A stretch of DNA of 64,000 nucleotides from the NCBI GenBank assembly GCA_944392975.1, contig CALXYN010000001.1, forward strand, positions 1 through 64,000, given 5' to 3'. Numbering within the stretch: position 1 is the stretch's first letter; the number at the start of each line of letters is the position of its first letter. The position numbers and the translations under genes were made by a program. Below the pieces are notes generated by a model that was given only the letters and a program-made list of their open reading frames with translations, was not told the DNA's origin and made no database searches. Positions 36,110 to 46,200 of the stretch are shown one piece after another. The stretch is from an uncultured Spirochaetaceae bacterium (GTDB lineage: Bacteria; Spirochaetota; Spirochaetia; Sphaerochaetales; Sphaerochaetaceae).

Positions 36110-37817
36110 TGCTTATCTTGTAACAGGAACTGATCCCCATCAGAGCGAATATGTAGCACCACGATGGAGGACAAGAGCATTTATTTCCGGATTCACCGGA
36201 TCTGCTGGTACTGTAGTCATTACTCAGGATAAAGCACTTTTATGGGTTGACAGCCGCTATTTCATCCAGGCTGAAAAGGAGATTGAGAATACTGAATATG
36301 AGATGATGAAACTTGAGGTGGATGATACTCCTGATCCATACCAGTGGCTGAAGGAAAACCTGGAAAAAGGTGCAAAAGTTGGAGTCGATGCCTCCTCTGT
36401 CTCAATAGCATTGTTTTCATCTCTCTCTGCAGATCTCAAGGAGAAAGGAATCATACTTGAAGCTACAGATGATCTTCTTGATCCCATCTGGGAAAATCGT
36501 CCAGCTGTTCCTTGCACTGAATGTGAGGAAATGAGTCTGGAATATGCTGGGAAGAGTGCGGTGGAGAAGGTTGAGGAAATCAGGAAAAAGCTCAGAAAGA
36601 TGGGACTTCGGTGGACATTCATCGCCTCAATCGATGATATTGCCTGGCTTACAAATCTCCGTGCTGATGATATTCCATGCAATCCAGTTTTTGTTTCTTA
36701 CGCATTTATTTCCCTTACGAAGGCCGTACTTTTCGTTGATAAAAACCGTTTTGCGGAAAAGACACTTCTGCAGCATGTCAAATCCGTCTTTGATATCCGT
36801 CCATATGAGGAGGCTGTAACAGCTCTCAAGTCGTTGGCAAAGGGACCAGGATATTATTCTCCGGAAAAGGTTTCAGAGGTTTTCCATAAGGCGCTTTCCG
36901 GGAAGAACAATCTTCTTGGCAGGGATCTCACAACTGACATGAAGACAAGGAAGAATGAAGCAGAGCTGAGAGGAATGAGGCTTGCTCATATATATGATGC
37001 GGCGGCTTATGTCTCATTTCTGGCAAGACTCGATAGAAATGGAAAATATGATGAGATCGCAATCTCTGATAGACTAGAAGCAGAGAGAAAGCGTATTCCT
37101 GGGTATCTTGGACCATCTTTTAATCCAATTTCCGGTTATAGAGAACATGGCGCAATGTGCCATTACAGTGCTACAAAAGAAAGTTCATCGGAAGTAAACG
37201 GACATGGCCTTCTTGTTCTTGATACAGGTTCACAATTCGAGTTTGGTACTACAGATATAACACGAACACTTCTTTTTGGAGATGAACCAACAGAAGAAGA
37301 GAAGAAAGATTACACACTCGTTCTAAAAGGACATCTTGCACTTTCAAGACAGCGGTTTATCAAAGGGACTAGAGGCGTGCAGCTTGATGCGATAGCAAAA
37401 CAGTTTCTTTGGCAGTATGGAGAGAGTTTCTATCATGGGACCGGGCATGGTGTTGGATGCCGTCTGAATGTCCATGAAGGCCCCTTGAGAATCTCATCAG
37501 CATTGATTGACGTTCCTCTTCTTCCTGGCATGGTAACATCGGATGAACCGGGCCTTTATAAAGAAGGGCGTTATGGCATAAGAATAGAGAATCTTCTTGC
37601 TGTCAAGAAAGATATGAATACGGAGTTCGGAGAATTCTATTCATTCGAAGTCCTTACTCTGGTACCATACGAAAAGAAACTGATAGATATGAGTCTCATC
37701 ACGGATGAGGAACGGAAGCAGATTGATGATTATCATAAGAGGATATATGAAGAGCTTCATGAGCTTGTGGAGCCGGACGTCCTCAGATGGTTATCAGATG
37801 CCACTTCACCGCTTTGA
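36051..37817 (+). CDS. Xaa-Pro aminopeptidase (aminopeptidase P family, M24)
   Basis: 588 residues, the long three-domain form: two creatinase-like N-terminal domains, a pita-bread catalytic domain, and a short C-terminal domain (FEVLTLVPYEKKLID, then DDYHKRIYEEL). Metal ligands lie in LVLDTGSQFEFGTTDITRT, GTGHGVGCRLNVHEGP, TSDEPGLYKEGRYGIRIEN. It removes N-terminal residues that precede proline. The GTG start lies 7 nt after GGAGG inside lgt, giving a 59-nt overlap; the N-terminal match (KKLTSLRNELKERSIDAYLV) supports it. Confidence 0.9.
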   Translation: MDIEKKLTSLRNELKERSIDAYLVTGTDPHQSEYVAPRWRTRAFISGFTGSAGTVVITQDKALLWVDSRYFIQAEKEIENTEYEMMKLEVDDTPDPYQWLKENLEKGAKVGVDASSVSIALFSSLSADLKEKGIILEATDDLLDPIWENRPAVPCTECEEMSLEYAGKSAVEKVEEIRKKLRKMGLRWTFIASIDDIAWLTNLRADDIPCNPVFVSYAFISLTKAVLFVDKNRFAEKTLLQHVKSVFDIRPYEEAVTALKSLAKGPGYYSPEKVSEVFHKALSGKNNLLGRDLTTDMKTRKNEAELRGMRLAHIYDAAAYVSFLARLDRNGKYDEIAISDRLEAERKRIPGYLGPSFNPISGYREHGAMCHYSATKESSSEVNGHGLLVLDTGSQFEFGTTDITRTLLFGDEPTEEEKKDYTLVLKGHLALSRQRFIKGTRGVQLDAIAKQFLWQYGESFYHGTGHGVGCRLNVHEGPLRISSALIDVPLLPGMVTSDEPGLYKEGRYGIRIENLLAVKKDMNTEFGEFYSFEVLTLVPYEKKLIDMSLITDEERKQIDDYHKRIYEELHELVEPDVLRWLSDATSPL

Positions 37818-37858
37818 GACAATCCAGTATATTCCAATTAAAGGAGAAGAAGAGTTTT

Positions 37859-39508
37859 ATGGTTGAACCACTAAAAAAGAATGGTAAGATTCAGCGCAGA
37901 GGACCTGTGATGCTTGTCATCATGGACGGAGTTGGATTTGGAAAGTATAAGGAAGGAGATGCAGTTGCATCTTCTATGACGAAAAATCTCGATGCACTTT
38001 ATGCAACATGTCCATGGACAAAGCTTAAAGCACACGGAACAGCTGTAGGTCTTCCTTCCGATGCTGATATGGGAAACAGCGAAGTCGGACATAATGCAAT
38101 GGGATGCGGAAGGGTTTTTGCACAGGGAGCTAAACTTGTTTCCAATGCCATTACATCTGGCGATATGTTCAAAGGCGCAACCTGGCAGAAGCTTATTGAG
38201 AATGTAAAAAAGAACAATTCTGTTCTTCATTTCATTGGTCTTCTCTCTGATGGCAATGTGCACTCTCATATCGATCATCTGAAGGCAATGGTTGCAGAAG
38301 CGAAGAAGGAAGGAGTCAAGACAGTCCGTGTTCATGCTCTTCTTGATGGTCGTGACGTAGGGGAGGTCTCCGCACTCGATTATTTTGATCCGTTTGCTGA
38401 GTATCTGAAAGAACTCTCTGCAGATGGAACATTCGATGCAGCAATCGCATCCGGCGGTGGAAGAATGGTCATCACTATGGATCGTTACAACGCCGATTGG
38501 GATATGGTGAAGCGCGGTTGGGAGACACATGTCCTTGGTGAAGGAAGAATCTTTGATTCCGCACATGAGGCTATTGAGACACTTAGAAAGGAAACTGGTG
38601 CAATTGACCAGGATCTTCCTCCTTTTGTTGTTGGCAAAGATGGAAAGGCTATCGGAACAATCAATGATGGAGACTCTGTAATACTCTTCAATTTCCGCGG
38701 AGACAGAGCTATTGAGCTTTCCCGCGCTTTCGATGATCCGGATTTCAAAGAGTTCGACAGAAAGAGATGGCCGAAAGTCGAGTATGCAGGAATGATGGAG
38801 TATGATGGAGATCTTCATATTCCTAACCAGTTCCTTGTTTCTCCTCCGGCAATTGACCGCGTTATGGCAGAGTATCTCTGCGCTTCTGGCGTAAAGCAGT
38901 TCTCCATTTCCGAGACACAGAAGTTCGGACATGTCACATACTTCTTCAATGGAAACCGTTCCGGCAAGTTCGATGAAAGCCTTGAGGATTATGTTGAGAT
39001 TCCTTCTGACAAGGTTCCTTTTGAGGAAAGGCCTTGGATGAAGTGTGCTGAGATTACAGATCGTGTGATTGCAGAGATTGAAAGCGGTAAGTGGGATTTC
39101 ATCAAGCTTAACTTCCCTAATGGCGACATGGTTGGACATACTGGTGTATTCGAGGCTGTTGTCTGCTCAATGGAAGCCATGGATCTTCAGATTGGAAGAC
39201 TCAGGGAAGCTATTGAGAAAGCTGGCGGAATCATGGTTGTGACAGCAGATCATGGCAATGCTGATGATATGTATGAACATGACAAGAAGGGTGATGTGAA
39301 GAGAAAGGAAAATGGAGAGCCTAAGGCTAAAACATCACACTCTCTCAATCCAGTTCCATGCATCATCTATGATCCGGAGTACAAGGGCGAGTATTCAAAG
39401 ACACTCAACGAGGGTCTTGGTATTTCATCCATTGCTGCTACATGTATGGATCTTCTTGGATTTGTTCCACCTGCAGATTATGACAAGAGCATAGTGACTC
39501 TTGAATAA
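37859..39508 (+). CDS. gpmI: 2,3-bisphosphoglycerate-independent phosphoglycerate mutase
   Basis: 549 residues of the alkaline-phosphatase superfamily. First metal site VMLVIMDGVGFG, catalytic Ser in DADMGNSEVGHNAMGCGRV, LSDGNVHSHIDHL, LLDGRDV, and second-site NFPNGDMVGHTG with TADHGNADDM near the end. It interconverts 3- and 2-phosphoglycerate in glycolysis with Mn2+. The ATG at 37859 follows AAAGGAG; an upstream ATG (37787) is inside the aminopeptidase gene. A terminator follows 56 nt downstream. Confidence 0.95.
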   Translation: MVEPLKKNGKIQRRGPVMLVIMDGVGFGKYKEGDAVASSMTKNLDALYATCPWTKLKAHGTAVGLPSDADMGNSEVGHNAMGCGRVFAQGAKLVSNAITSGDMFKGATWQKLIENVKKNNSVLHFIGLLSDGNVHSHIDHLKAMVAEAKKEGVKTVRVHALLDGRDVGEVSALDYFDPFAEYLKELSADGTFDAAIASGGGRMVITMDRYNADWDMVKRGWETHVLGEGRIFDSAHEAIETLRKETGAIDQDLPPFVVGKDGKAIGTINDGDSVILFNFRGDRAIELSRAFDDPDFKEFDRKRWPKVEYAGMMEYDGDLHIPNQFLVSPPAIDRVMAEYLCASGVKQFSISETQKFGHVTYFFNGNRSGKFDESLEDYVEIPSDKVPFEERPWMKCAEITDRVIAEIESGKWDFIKLNFPNGDMVGHTGVFEAVVCSMEAMDLQIGRLREAIEKAGGIMVVTADHGNADDMYEHDKKGDVKRKENGEPKAKTSHSLNPVPCIIYDPEYKGEYSKTLNEGLGISSIAATCMDLLGFVPPADYDKSIVTLE

Positions 39509-39564
39509 CAAAAACAGCAGGATAAATAAGGAGAAAATCGTTAATCTCCATTAATCAATTGCAG

Positions 39565-39586
39565 AGCAGGACTACGGTCCTGCTTT
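39565..39586 (+). terminator. Terminator of the lgt-gpmI unit
   Basis: AGCAGGAC and GTCCTGCT form an 8-bp stem around TACG, followed by TTAT. Confidence 0.6.
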
Positions 39587-39851
39587 ATGCATTAAAAATG
39601 CAATGTGAAGTTTTATCGCCTTTATTTGGCGGATTTTGTACTTAATTCTGTTCTTTTTATGTAATAAAACTGTCCTGTTTGTATGTTTAGAGTATCTGTC
39701 ATTATATTCCAGTGATGGATGAAGGAAGCTTTTTAATTATTTATATTTACTGAAATTATTATGGAAAATACTTTTTATTATTTGTTAACAATGTGTTAAG
39801 TTGTGCTTGCGATGTCGCTGTTATGACAGATAATGGAGACAAGGGGTTTTT
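39587..39851 (+). promoter_or_regulatory. Upstream region of the beta-helix lipoprotein gene
   Basis: An AT-rich stretch with no gene. A promoter TTGCGA (39807-39812), 16 bp, GATAAT (39829-39834) is plausible, with AAGGGG before the ATG. A TTGTTAACAA palindrome (39782-39791) and a small CGCC/GGCG hairpin (about 39618-39632) are the only other structures seen. Confidence 0.4.
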
Positions 39852-40994
39852 ATGAAAATTAAAAAGATAATAATAGCAGTGACTATTGTTTTGCTCATCG
39901 CAGCAACAGGATGTTACCAGATACCTGTTTATCTTCCGCCTTTTGGTTTAGATAAAGACACAACGGCTACAGACACATCGTGGTATAAAGCGAGTTCTAA
40001 GAATTATTCACTCAGTACAGTCGGTGATATCAGAGGGCTTGCGGCACTAGTTGATGCTGGAAAAGATTTTGCCGGGAAGACTATTAATCTCAAGAGAGGA
40101 ACGTATGATTTCTCTGATTACCCGGACTTTCAGATTGGCGGTGGTGATAGATTCAATTCAAATGCCAAAAAGGGCTCAGCAAATACGTTTTCTGGAACGC
40201 TCAACGGTAACAATGCCGTAATCCGTGGCCTTTCGATTAACGGAGATGGAACAGGAAAAGAGGACGATTCTTCCTTTGGATTTATTGCTATTGCAGAAAA
40301 TGCTTCAATCAATGATCTTGTTTTCGAAGATTGCACTGTCTCATCCAATGCAAGTGCAACAGGTATTGCTGTTGGTTATGCACTCAATTCCAATATAAGT
40401 GGCATTACCGTGAAAAATAGCAGTGTACAAGGAGCAGAAGCTGTTGGAGCAGTTATCGGAAGATTATACACAACAGGTGGAGGAAATACGTATACGATAG
40501 AAAACTGCAGAAACATTGGTACTTCTGTAATGGTTGATGGATCCTATCATGCAGGCGGAATAGTAGGTTATATAAATCCTGGAGTTATAGATATCAACAC
40601 CCCTACGACAATAGAAAATGATACTGTTATGGTTATTGGCAATGAGGTAGATCTGACAAACGGTGCAAGGATTGAAGCAGAATGTCATAATGGAAGCATA
40701 GTATCAGCTGGCGGTATTACTGGTTCTGTCACGATGCATGATGAAAATGACCTTGCTGTAGTTTTTAAAGACAATACGATAAAACTTAACAGCAGCGGCC
40801 AGATTGAAGCTTCTGGTGGTACTACTGTTTATCGTGGTTATCTTTACGGTTTTGAGCGTTCTTATAAACCAGCCGAGAATATCATAATTCCTAATACAGA
40901 TGGAAACAGGTTAGTACTTGGTGGAGAGGAAACTATGATTGTAGGTCCTAGCTCAGCTGTAAAAGACGGAGAAAAGTATCATATAATCAACTAG
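39852..40994 (+). CDS. Surface or periplasmic lipoprotein with GLUG-like beta-helix repeats
   Basis: 380 residues. The lipoprotein signal has a lipobox ending at Cys21 (IAATGC). From about residue 75 there are repeated beta-helix style units: GTLNGNNAVIRGLSINGDG, GFIAIAENASINDLVFEDCT, TGIAVGYALNSNISGITVKN, GAVIGRL, AGGIVGYINPG and AGGITGSVTM. These G-x-I/V-G turns are typical of GLUG-motif adhesin-like proteins. The protein is anchored in a membrane and may face outward. The exact partner is unknown. It has its own promoter and terminator. Confidence 0.75.
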   Translation: MKIKKIIIAVTIVLLIAATGCYQIPVYLPPFGLDKDTTATDTSWYKASSKNYSLSTVGDIRGLAALVDAGKDFAGKTINLKRGTYDFSDYPDFQIGGGDRFNSNAKKGSANTFSGTLNGNNAVIRGLSINGDGTGKEDDSSFGFIAIAENASINDLVFEDCTVSSNASATGIAVGYALNSNISGITVKNSSVQGAEAVGAVIGRLYTTGGGNTYTIENCRNIGTSVMVDGSYHAGGIVGYINPGVIDINTPTTIENDTVMVIGNEVDLTNGARIEAECHNGSIVSAGGITGSVTMHDENDLAVVFKDNTIKLNSSGQIEASGGTTVYRGYLYGFERSYKPAENIIIPNTDGNRLVLGGEETMIVGPSSAVKDGEKYHIIN

Positions 40995-41011
40995 GTGTTC
41001 GTATATGAAAA

Positions 41012-41038
41012 GGGGCGTCGATTTTAAGACGCCCTCTT
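41012..41038 (+). terminator. Terminator after the beta-helix lipoprotein gene
   Basis: GGGCGTC and GACGCCC pair around an 8-nt loop, followed by TCTTGTG. Confidence 0.65.
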
Positions 41039-41043
41039 GTGTT

Positions 41044-41814
41044 CTAGAATGTTGACTTTGATGTGATTATGAGCATTACGATTCCTGCTATATAGAGAAT
41101 TCCTGAGATTATAGATGGAACTATTACATTGCTCATTGAGAAGAAATTTCCAATCATCATCAATATGAAAGCCGTGGCGCGGCTGATACTGTGAGTGGAT
41201 CTGTCTTTTATAACAGCAGCCAGATATGTTGCTATTGAAATCAGGTATATACAGATCAGTGTAAGCATGAACAAGGCATCGTATGATGATGAGAATATTG
41301 AGAGCGAAGAAAGATCCATTGTTCCTGTATTGAGAGGCATTGCGATGGCTATGAAAAGAGAGGCTGCTATCGAAATCATAAGATAGAGCTTGAGCCTTGA
41401 TGCATTCGTACCGTAGTACTGAACTGCTGTGAATACGAAAACCATGGCAGCTGCTATCATCGCAAAACGTTCTATGATTACAACAGCATTCGGTGAAAGG
41501 ATTGTAATGCCTGTGATATCCGTATAAAGAGGCATAATCATCGTAGATTCAATTGCGATGAATGAAAAAAGCAAAGAGAGCAGGGTGCTGTCAATGCTAT
41601 GCGTCCTGTGTCTTAACCTCATTATGAAGAGAAAGACTATCGACGCGATGATGATTGCCAGTTGTGGTAGATATATCATCAGATATACAAACCATCCAGA
41701 TATCCTTCTCTGCAGGAGAACGACAGTCATGTGAACAAGCATTGCAGAGTACAGTATGGATATCAGCAGCTGGACTATGAGTGCTAAAGAGAATTGCTTT
41801 CTTCTTTCCGGCAT
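41044..41814 (-). CDS. Seven-span membrane protein of unknown function
   Basis: 256 residues, about seven hydrophobic spans (LIVQLLISILYSAMLVHMTV, MIYLPQLAIIIASIVFLFIM and others), basic N-terminus, no soluble domain. The pattern of spans resembles the sensor half of 7TM-type receptors but lacks any output domain, so no name is given. Its ATG overlaps the stop of the symporter gene by one base (TGATG), so the two are made together, and a helper or sensor role for the transporter is possible. It has no family I recognise. Confidence 0.65.
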   Translation of the reverse strand: MPERRKQFSLALIVQLLISILYSAMLVHMTVVLLQRRISGWFVYLMIYLPQLAIIIASIVFLFIMRLRHRTHSIDSTLLSLLFSFIAIESTMIMPLYTDITGITILSPNAVVIIERFAMIAAAMVFVFTAVQYYGTNASRLKLYLMISIAASLFIAIAMPLNTGTMDLSSLSIFSSSYDALFMLTLICIYLISIATYLAAVIKDRSTHSISRATAFILMMIGNFFSMSNVIVPSIISGILYIAGIVMLIITSKSTF

Positions 41815-43061
41815 CAGATTATGTCCCTATATGGAACTTCTGTATCAGTTCCTACAAAAGCAGAGGCTATGCAGTTTCCACATTCGATGATGATTGCGTC
41901 CAGCATTGTTGCAATACCGCATATGACCGGCATGAATGCAATGAGAGCATTCTCTGCTCCATACAGATTAATACCAAGAAGATTCAAAGTGATAACCGTA
42001 ATCATTACACTTTCTGAACCTGTTGAAGCGGCTGAAATGAATGATACAAGAGCAGCAACTGCAGCTGTTGCAGCCACAACTTTTCCAGAAGGAATGCTTT
42101 CTGTTGTAGCCTGGAAAAGAGAAAGCATTGAGATTACCGCAACGAATGTGCTTCCACCTTTTGCTATCACGGAAAGAAGAGGTGTCGCAGTAGAAGCAAT
42201 TCTCTTCTGTACACCCAGATTCTGTCTTGCCGTGCTTTCGCAAAGCGGGATTGTTGCAATGATATTCGATGTCGTCAGCCCCATTATTGCAGGTGCAATT
42301 GATCTATATATGATTTTGTAAGGATTCTTTTTGAATCCTGTGAACACAGCACAGAGAAGTGGAAGTACTATCAAGACGGTCACAGCTGTCGAGATGGCAA
42401 TGAACTTTGCATATTCCGGTACTGCAAACAGTGTTTTTTCCTGATACATCGTAATGAAAAGCGATGCTGAGGAGGCAAATACAATGAAAAATCCGTAAAC
42501 AGAATATGTCCTAGAGATTCTGTACATTACCTCTGAGAAAGAATTCATTGTCGTATATGCTGGTCTTATCACATCAGCAGATGGTTTCATGGCAAGACCC
42601 AGAATCCATGAGATTATTATTACAGGTACGATGAATCTGGTTGTGGAAGCCAGTGTCCACAACGCATTAAGAGGATAGAGTGCACTTGTGGAAGAACTTA
42701 GCATGTATGATACATGTGACATAAGTGTCCCTGGAGCGCTTCCTGCGGAGCTGGTGACAGGAAATGGTTCCGGCTTGAAGATGAAAACCATAGCCGCTGC
42801 CAATGCAAGTACTGCTGTGGAGACGACTGACCAGAGGATTGATGAGAATGCAACCCGTCTTCCTTTTGCATCCTTCATCAAAGATGCTGTTCCATGAGCA
42901 AATGTTATGAAAATGACAGGAATGGCGATTAATACTCCTATTCCAATCAAATAAGAAGATACAGAAGAGAAAATTCCTGACGCGTATGGAGAAGAACCGA
43001 AAAGCAATGCGGTTGCAAGTCCCATAAGCAGGGCTGCGATATATGTTATCCAGGTTTTCAT
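41814..43061 (-). CDS. Dicarboxylate/amino acid:cation symporter (DAACS family)
   Basis: About 415 residues. Eight or so spans with the two re-entrant loops of the family: the serine-rich loop (VTSSAGSAPGTLM region) and the C-terminal ISAASTGSESVMITVI and VICGIATMLDAIIIECGN segments. Transporters of this kind take up glutamate, aspartate, serine or C4-dicarboxylates with Na+ or H+. The ATG at 43061 is 6 nt after TATCCT with TTGACT 17 bp upstream, so a GTG at 43079 is unlikely. The canonical NMDGT motif is not clear (AMLDAI-like), so the substrate is open. Confidence 0.75.
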   Translation of the reverse strand: MKTWITYIAALLMGLATALLFGSSPYASGIFSSVSSYLIGIGVLIAIPVIFITFAHGTASLMKDAKGRRVAFSSILWSVVSTAVLALAAAMVFIFKPEPFPVTSSAGSAPGTLMSHVSYMLSSSTSALYPLNALWTLASTTRFIVPVIIISWILGLAMKPSADVIRPAYTTMNSFSEVMYRISRTYSVYGFFIVFASSASLFITMYQEKTLFAVPEYAKFIAISTAVTVLIVLPLLCAVFTGFKKNPYKIIYRSIAPAIMGLTTSNIIATIPLCESTARQNLGVQKRIASTATPLLSVIAKGGSTFVAVISMLSLFQATTESIPSGKVVAATAAVAALVSFISAASTGSESVMITVITLNLLGINLYGAENALIAFMPVICGIATMLDAIIIECGNCIASAFVGTDTEVPYRDII

Positions 43062-43067
43062 ATTGAG

Positions 43068-43096
43068 AGGATACAGCACCTGTATGCTGTAGTCAA
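43068..43096 (-). promoter_or_regulatory. Promoter of the symporter operon (leaderless)
   Basis: Minus-strand TTGACT (43091-43096), 17 bp, TATCCT (43068-43073), 6 nt to the ATG. Confidence 0.6.
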
Positions 43097-43169
43097 TCTT
43101 GGAGAGCTGTCTTGAAGAAAGGATGTCATATTATATAATTCTTTTTACAGCATAATATTGTTATGACAA

Positions 43170-43205
43170 AACAATGGGTGTAGCGTTGAAACTGCACCCG
43201 TTGTT
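43170..43205 (-). terminator. Terminator of the GH13 gene
   Basis: On the minus strand an 11-bp stem (AACAACGGGTG with CACCCATTGTT, one wobble) is followed by TTGTTTTG-like sequence. It starts right at the GH13 stop codon. Confidence 0.6.
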
Positions 43206-46200
43206 TCATTCATCCTCTTCTTCATTTCTGAGAAGTTCCTTGAGTTTGTATCCACTCTTTGCTTCCTTCTCAAAAAGCTCTTTCACATAGCAGTCAGGTT
43301 CAAACTCCTTGGCTGCCGGCAAAAGGGCGAATGACAGTGCTGAGAGGAGTATTGCTCTCTGCATCTGTTCTTTGTTGTACCAGATTTCACCCTGATACTC
43401 GTTGCACTGCACAAGATTCTGCACACCCTCATCGTTGATTATTGATGTAAAGAGCTCCAGAGCAGAAATGCCTTTCTCATATTTCCTTCCTGCTGCTGTT
43501 AAAATGGCCGCGCCATGCGTTACCGCCCTTCGCTCATTCTCATTGTAATCCATCTTGTTGAATTCATATTCAAAGAAGGCATCAATCAGAAGCCTGTCAG
43601 TCTCTTCCATTGCCCCGATGATGTCTAATCCAGTGGCAAATGGATGAAGGACCAGAGATGAGGCAATAGTGAGTACAAGAGCATTGTCCGCACCAGCCCA
43701 GGCTCCAAAGACCTTGCCTTTCTTGTCGCGGAAGAGGGAAGCAAGTGTCCTGATGAGTTTTATCATCGGCTTTGGTTCAACCTCTACAGGTTTCACAGCT
43801 ATCTGCCCCTTGGCCGGTTCATCCAGAGTCTTATATACTTCCGGAATCGTTGTGTAGCACTCCGCAATTGAGAGCAGAAGATCTCTTTCTCCCTGCTTTG
43901 AAAGCCTGCCTCTGACAAGATCTTCAAGATGCTTCAGTGTTTCCTGTGTGCGAAGCATTTCCATGGCCTTGAAAAGTGGTTCAAGGCGTAGTAGTGCAAC
44001 AGCCTTGGAGATGTTCTTGATTCCTTTCTTGCCAAACATTCTCCATAGTTTCTCATAACTGCCGTCAGTATCTTCTACCTGCCTGATGTTCCAGTAGACT
44101 CTTGCTTCATACCCGCTGAGATGGAAGGAGAAACCTTCATCATAAAGCTGTATGGAAGGAATGATATATGTCAGTCCGTCCGTGAAGCAGTCAAGGAGTG
44201 CATAATTGCGACCGCCAAAAGAGAGGGCAAGATTATCTGCAAGCTTTGTTGTTACTGCTGTTCTTGAGTCCTTGTCCTTTTTCAGTTTTGGAACGGAGAT
44301 GTTGATTGTGCCGCTGCATTCCTCATATCTGTTATTCACAAGAACAAGTGTCCGTTCTGTATCGATTCCATTCACGAAAGCATATACGGATTCTTCCACA
44401 CCGCCATTCTGATTATAGCAGTCATAGAGCTGGAAGTATTCTACTCCAGAGAAGAGGTACCTTCTTCTGAACAGCGGGAATATCCTGCGATAGTGCTCTC
44501 CAACAAGCCAGCCATTCGGCTGCTCATTGTAATAAGCACGTTTGTATTCCATACCATATTTCTCATGGTAACCCTCAATCTGTCCATGTCCCACCATTGG
44601 CAGGCCTGGGAGGGTTGCAAGAAGCGTACATACTGCGAAGTACTTGTCTCCGTCTCCGAATTGAGCAACAGCTGTCTCTTCATCGGGGTTGTTCATGAAG
44701 TTCACGTAGCGCTTGAGGATTTCAGGTTCGAAGATGAGTGTATTCTTGATACCCAGTCTGTACTTCTGGTTTTCCTGGTTCTTGAGCATGTTCATGAATG
44801 CCGAGTTGTAGACTCTGTGCATACCAAGAGTCCTGACGAAATATCCTTCCATCATCCAGAAGGCTTCTGCGAGGAGAAGGGTGTCTGGAACTTCCTGTGC
44901 AACCCTGTCTACGACCTCTCTCCAGAACTCCTGAGGTATCCTGCGGTTGAATTCCTCGTCACTCATGGCATAGCGTGCTCTTCCTGCGATATCTCCACCA
45001 TGACCCGGCTTTGGATACCAGAGGCGCTGTATATGTCGTTTTGCAAGCGTCATCGCAGCATCAAAGCGTATGATAGGGAAGTTTCTTGCAACATGGAGAA
45101 TCTTCTGGATGACGGCTTCCCTTGTCACAGGGTTGAGGTAATCGAGCTGAGCTGTATCATTCCATGGCATGGAAGTTCCATCATTTCCATGGAAGATATA
45201 TCTTGTCTGTCCGTTTCTCTTGTCGCGGAGCATGAATGTGACAGCAGCATCCGTTCTGTCATAGTAATGATCCTCAATCTTCACTTCATAATCTGGATTA
45301 GTGGAAAGATCCGGACCATTGTATGTGTAGGAAGGATATGGAGGCCAATCCTGCTGTACAAAGTAGTCAGGATGCTCATATACCCAGTTTCCATCGATTC
45401 CTGTATGGTTTGGAACCATGTCGGAAGCAAGTCTTATACCTCTTGCCTTGCATCTCTGACGGAGATTATCCAATGCTTCCCAGCCTCCAATTACCGGAGA
45501 AATCTCATAGTCCTTCAAAGAGTATGCAGAAGCTTCGGCATCAGGGTTTCCGCAGAGGTTCTTTATCTTCTTTGACGCTTCTGAACGCTCCCATAGTCCG
45601 ATAAGCCAAAGCGCTGTGAAACCTCTTTCCCGAAGCAGATCAAGTTCTTCATCAGGAATCTGATCAAGCCTTGTTATGGATCTTTTGTATTGCTTTGAGA
45701 GCTGGTCAAGCCAGACAAGGGTGCATTTAGCCATCATTACGACGCGTGGCATCCAGTTTGAATCGTCAGAGAATGCTTCATACTCGTTCAGTTCGCTTTC
45801 CGAGTAATCTATGACCTGAGTGGGGCCGCCGCCACCACCGACTCCGCCTCTGTCCTTCTCTTCCTCATGGATATAATCGAGGGAAGTTTCAAGAAGCTTT
45901 AGCAGTTCTATAGGCAGGAAAGCACTCCATTCACGAAGAATGTATCTTATCTGTTCCTCTAATGAGTTCGGATAAAGACGAGCGGGAAGCTGAAGCATCG
46001 TGAATATGTCATCTGTATTTGGCTGTCCATTCCTTAGATCGTCTTTTACATAGGAGGAGAGTATGCTTGACAATGCCTTGCACTCTGGCGGATAGACAAT
46101 CTGATCCGGAGATACGAAAGGCTTAGAGGCTGCAAGCAGTGCAGGGTTCATCATCAATACCTGGTGGATGAAAAACCCTCTCATGTCCTCTGTCATCCTG

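Noticed and set aside
37871-39139. A 422-codon open frame on the minus strand inside gpmI
   Set aside because: It lies fully inside a clear plus-strand enzyme gene; its protein is Cys/Ile/Ser-rich without a family, as expected for a shadow frame.
43061-43079. GTG at 43079 as the symporter start
   Set aside because: It falls upstream of the -10 box (43068-43073) for which a good -35 exists; the ATG at 43061 has the 6-nt spacing seen at other genes.
44493-45575. A 360-codon plus-strand frame within the GH13 gene
   Set aside because: It is the antisense of conserved GH13 motifs and has no ribosome site or recognisable domain.
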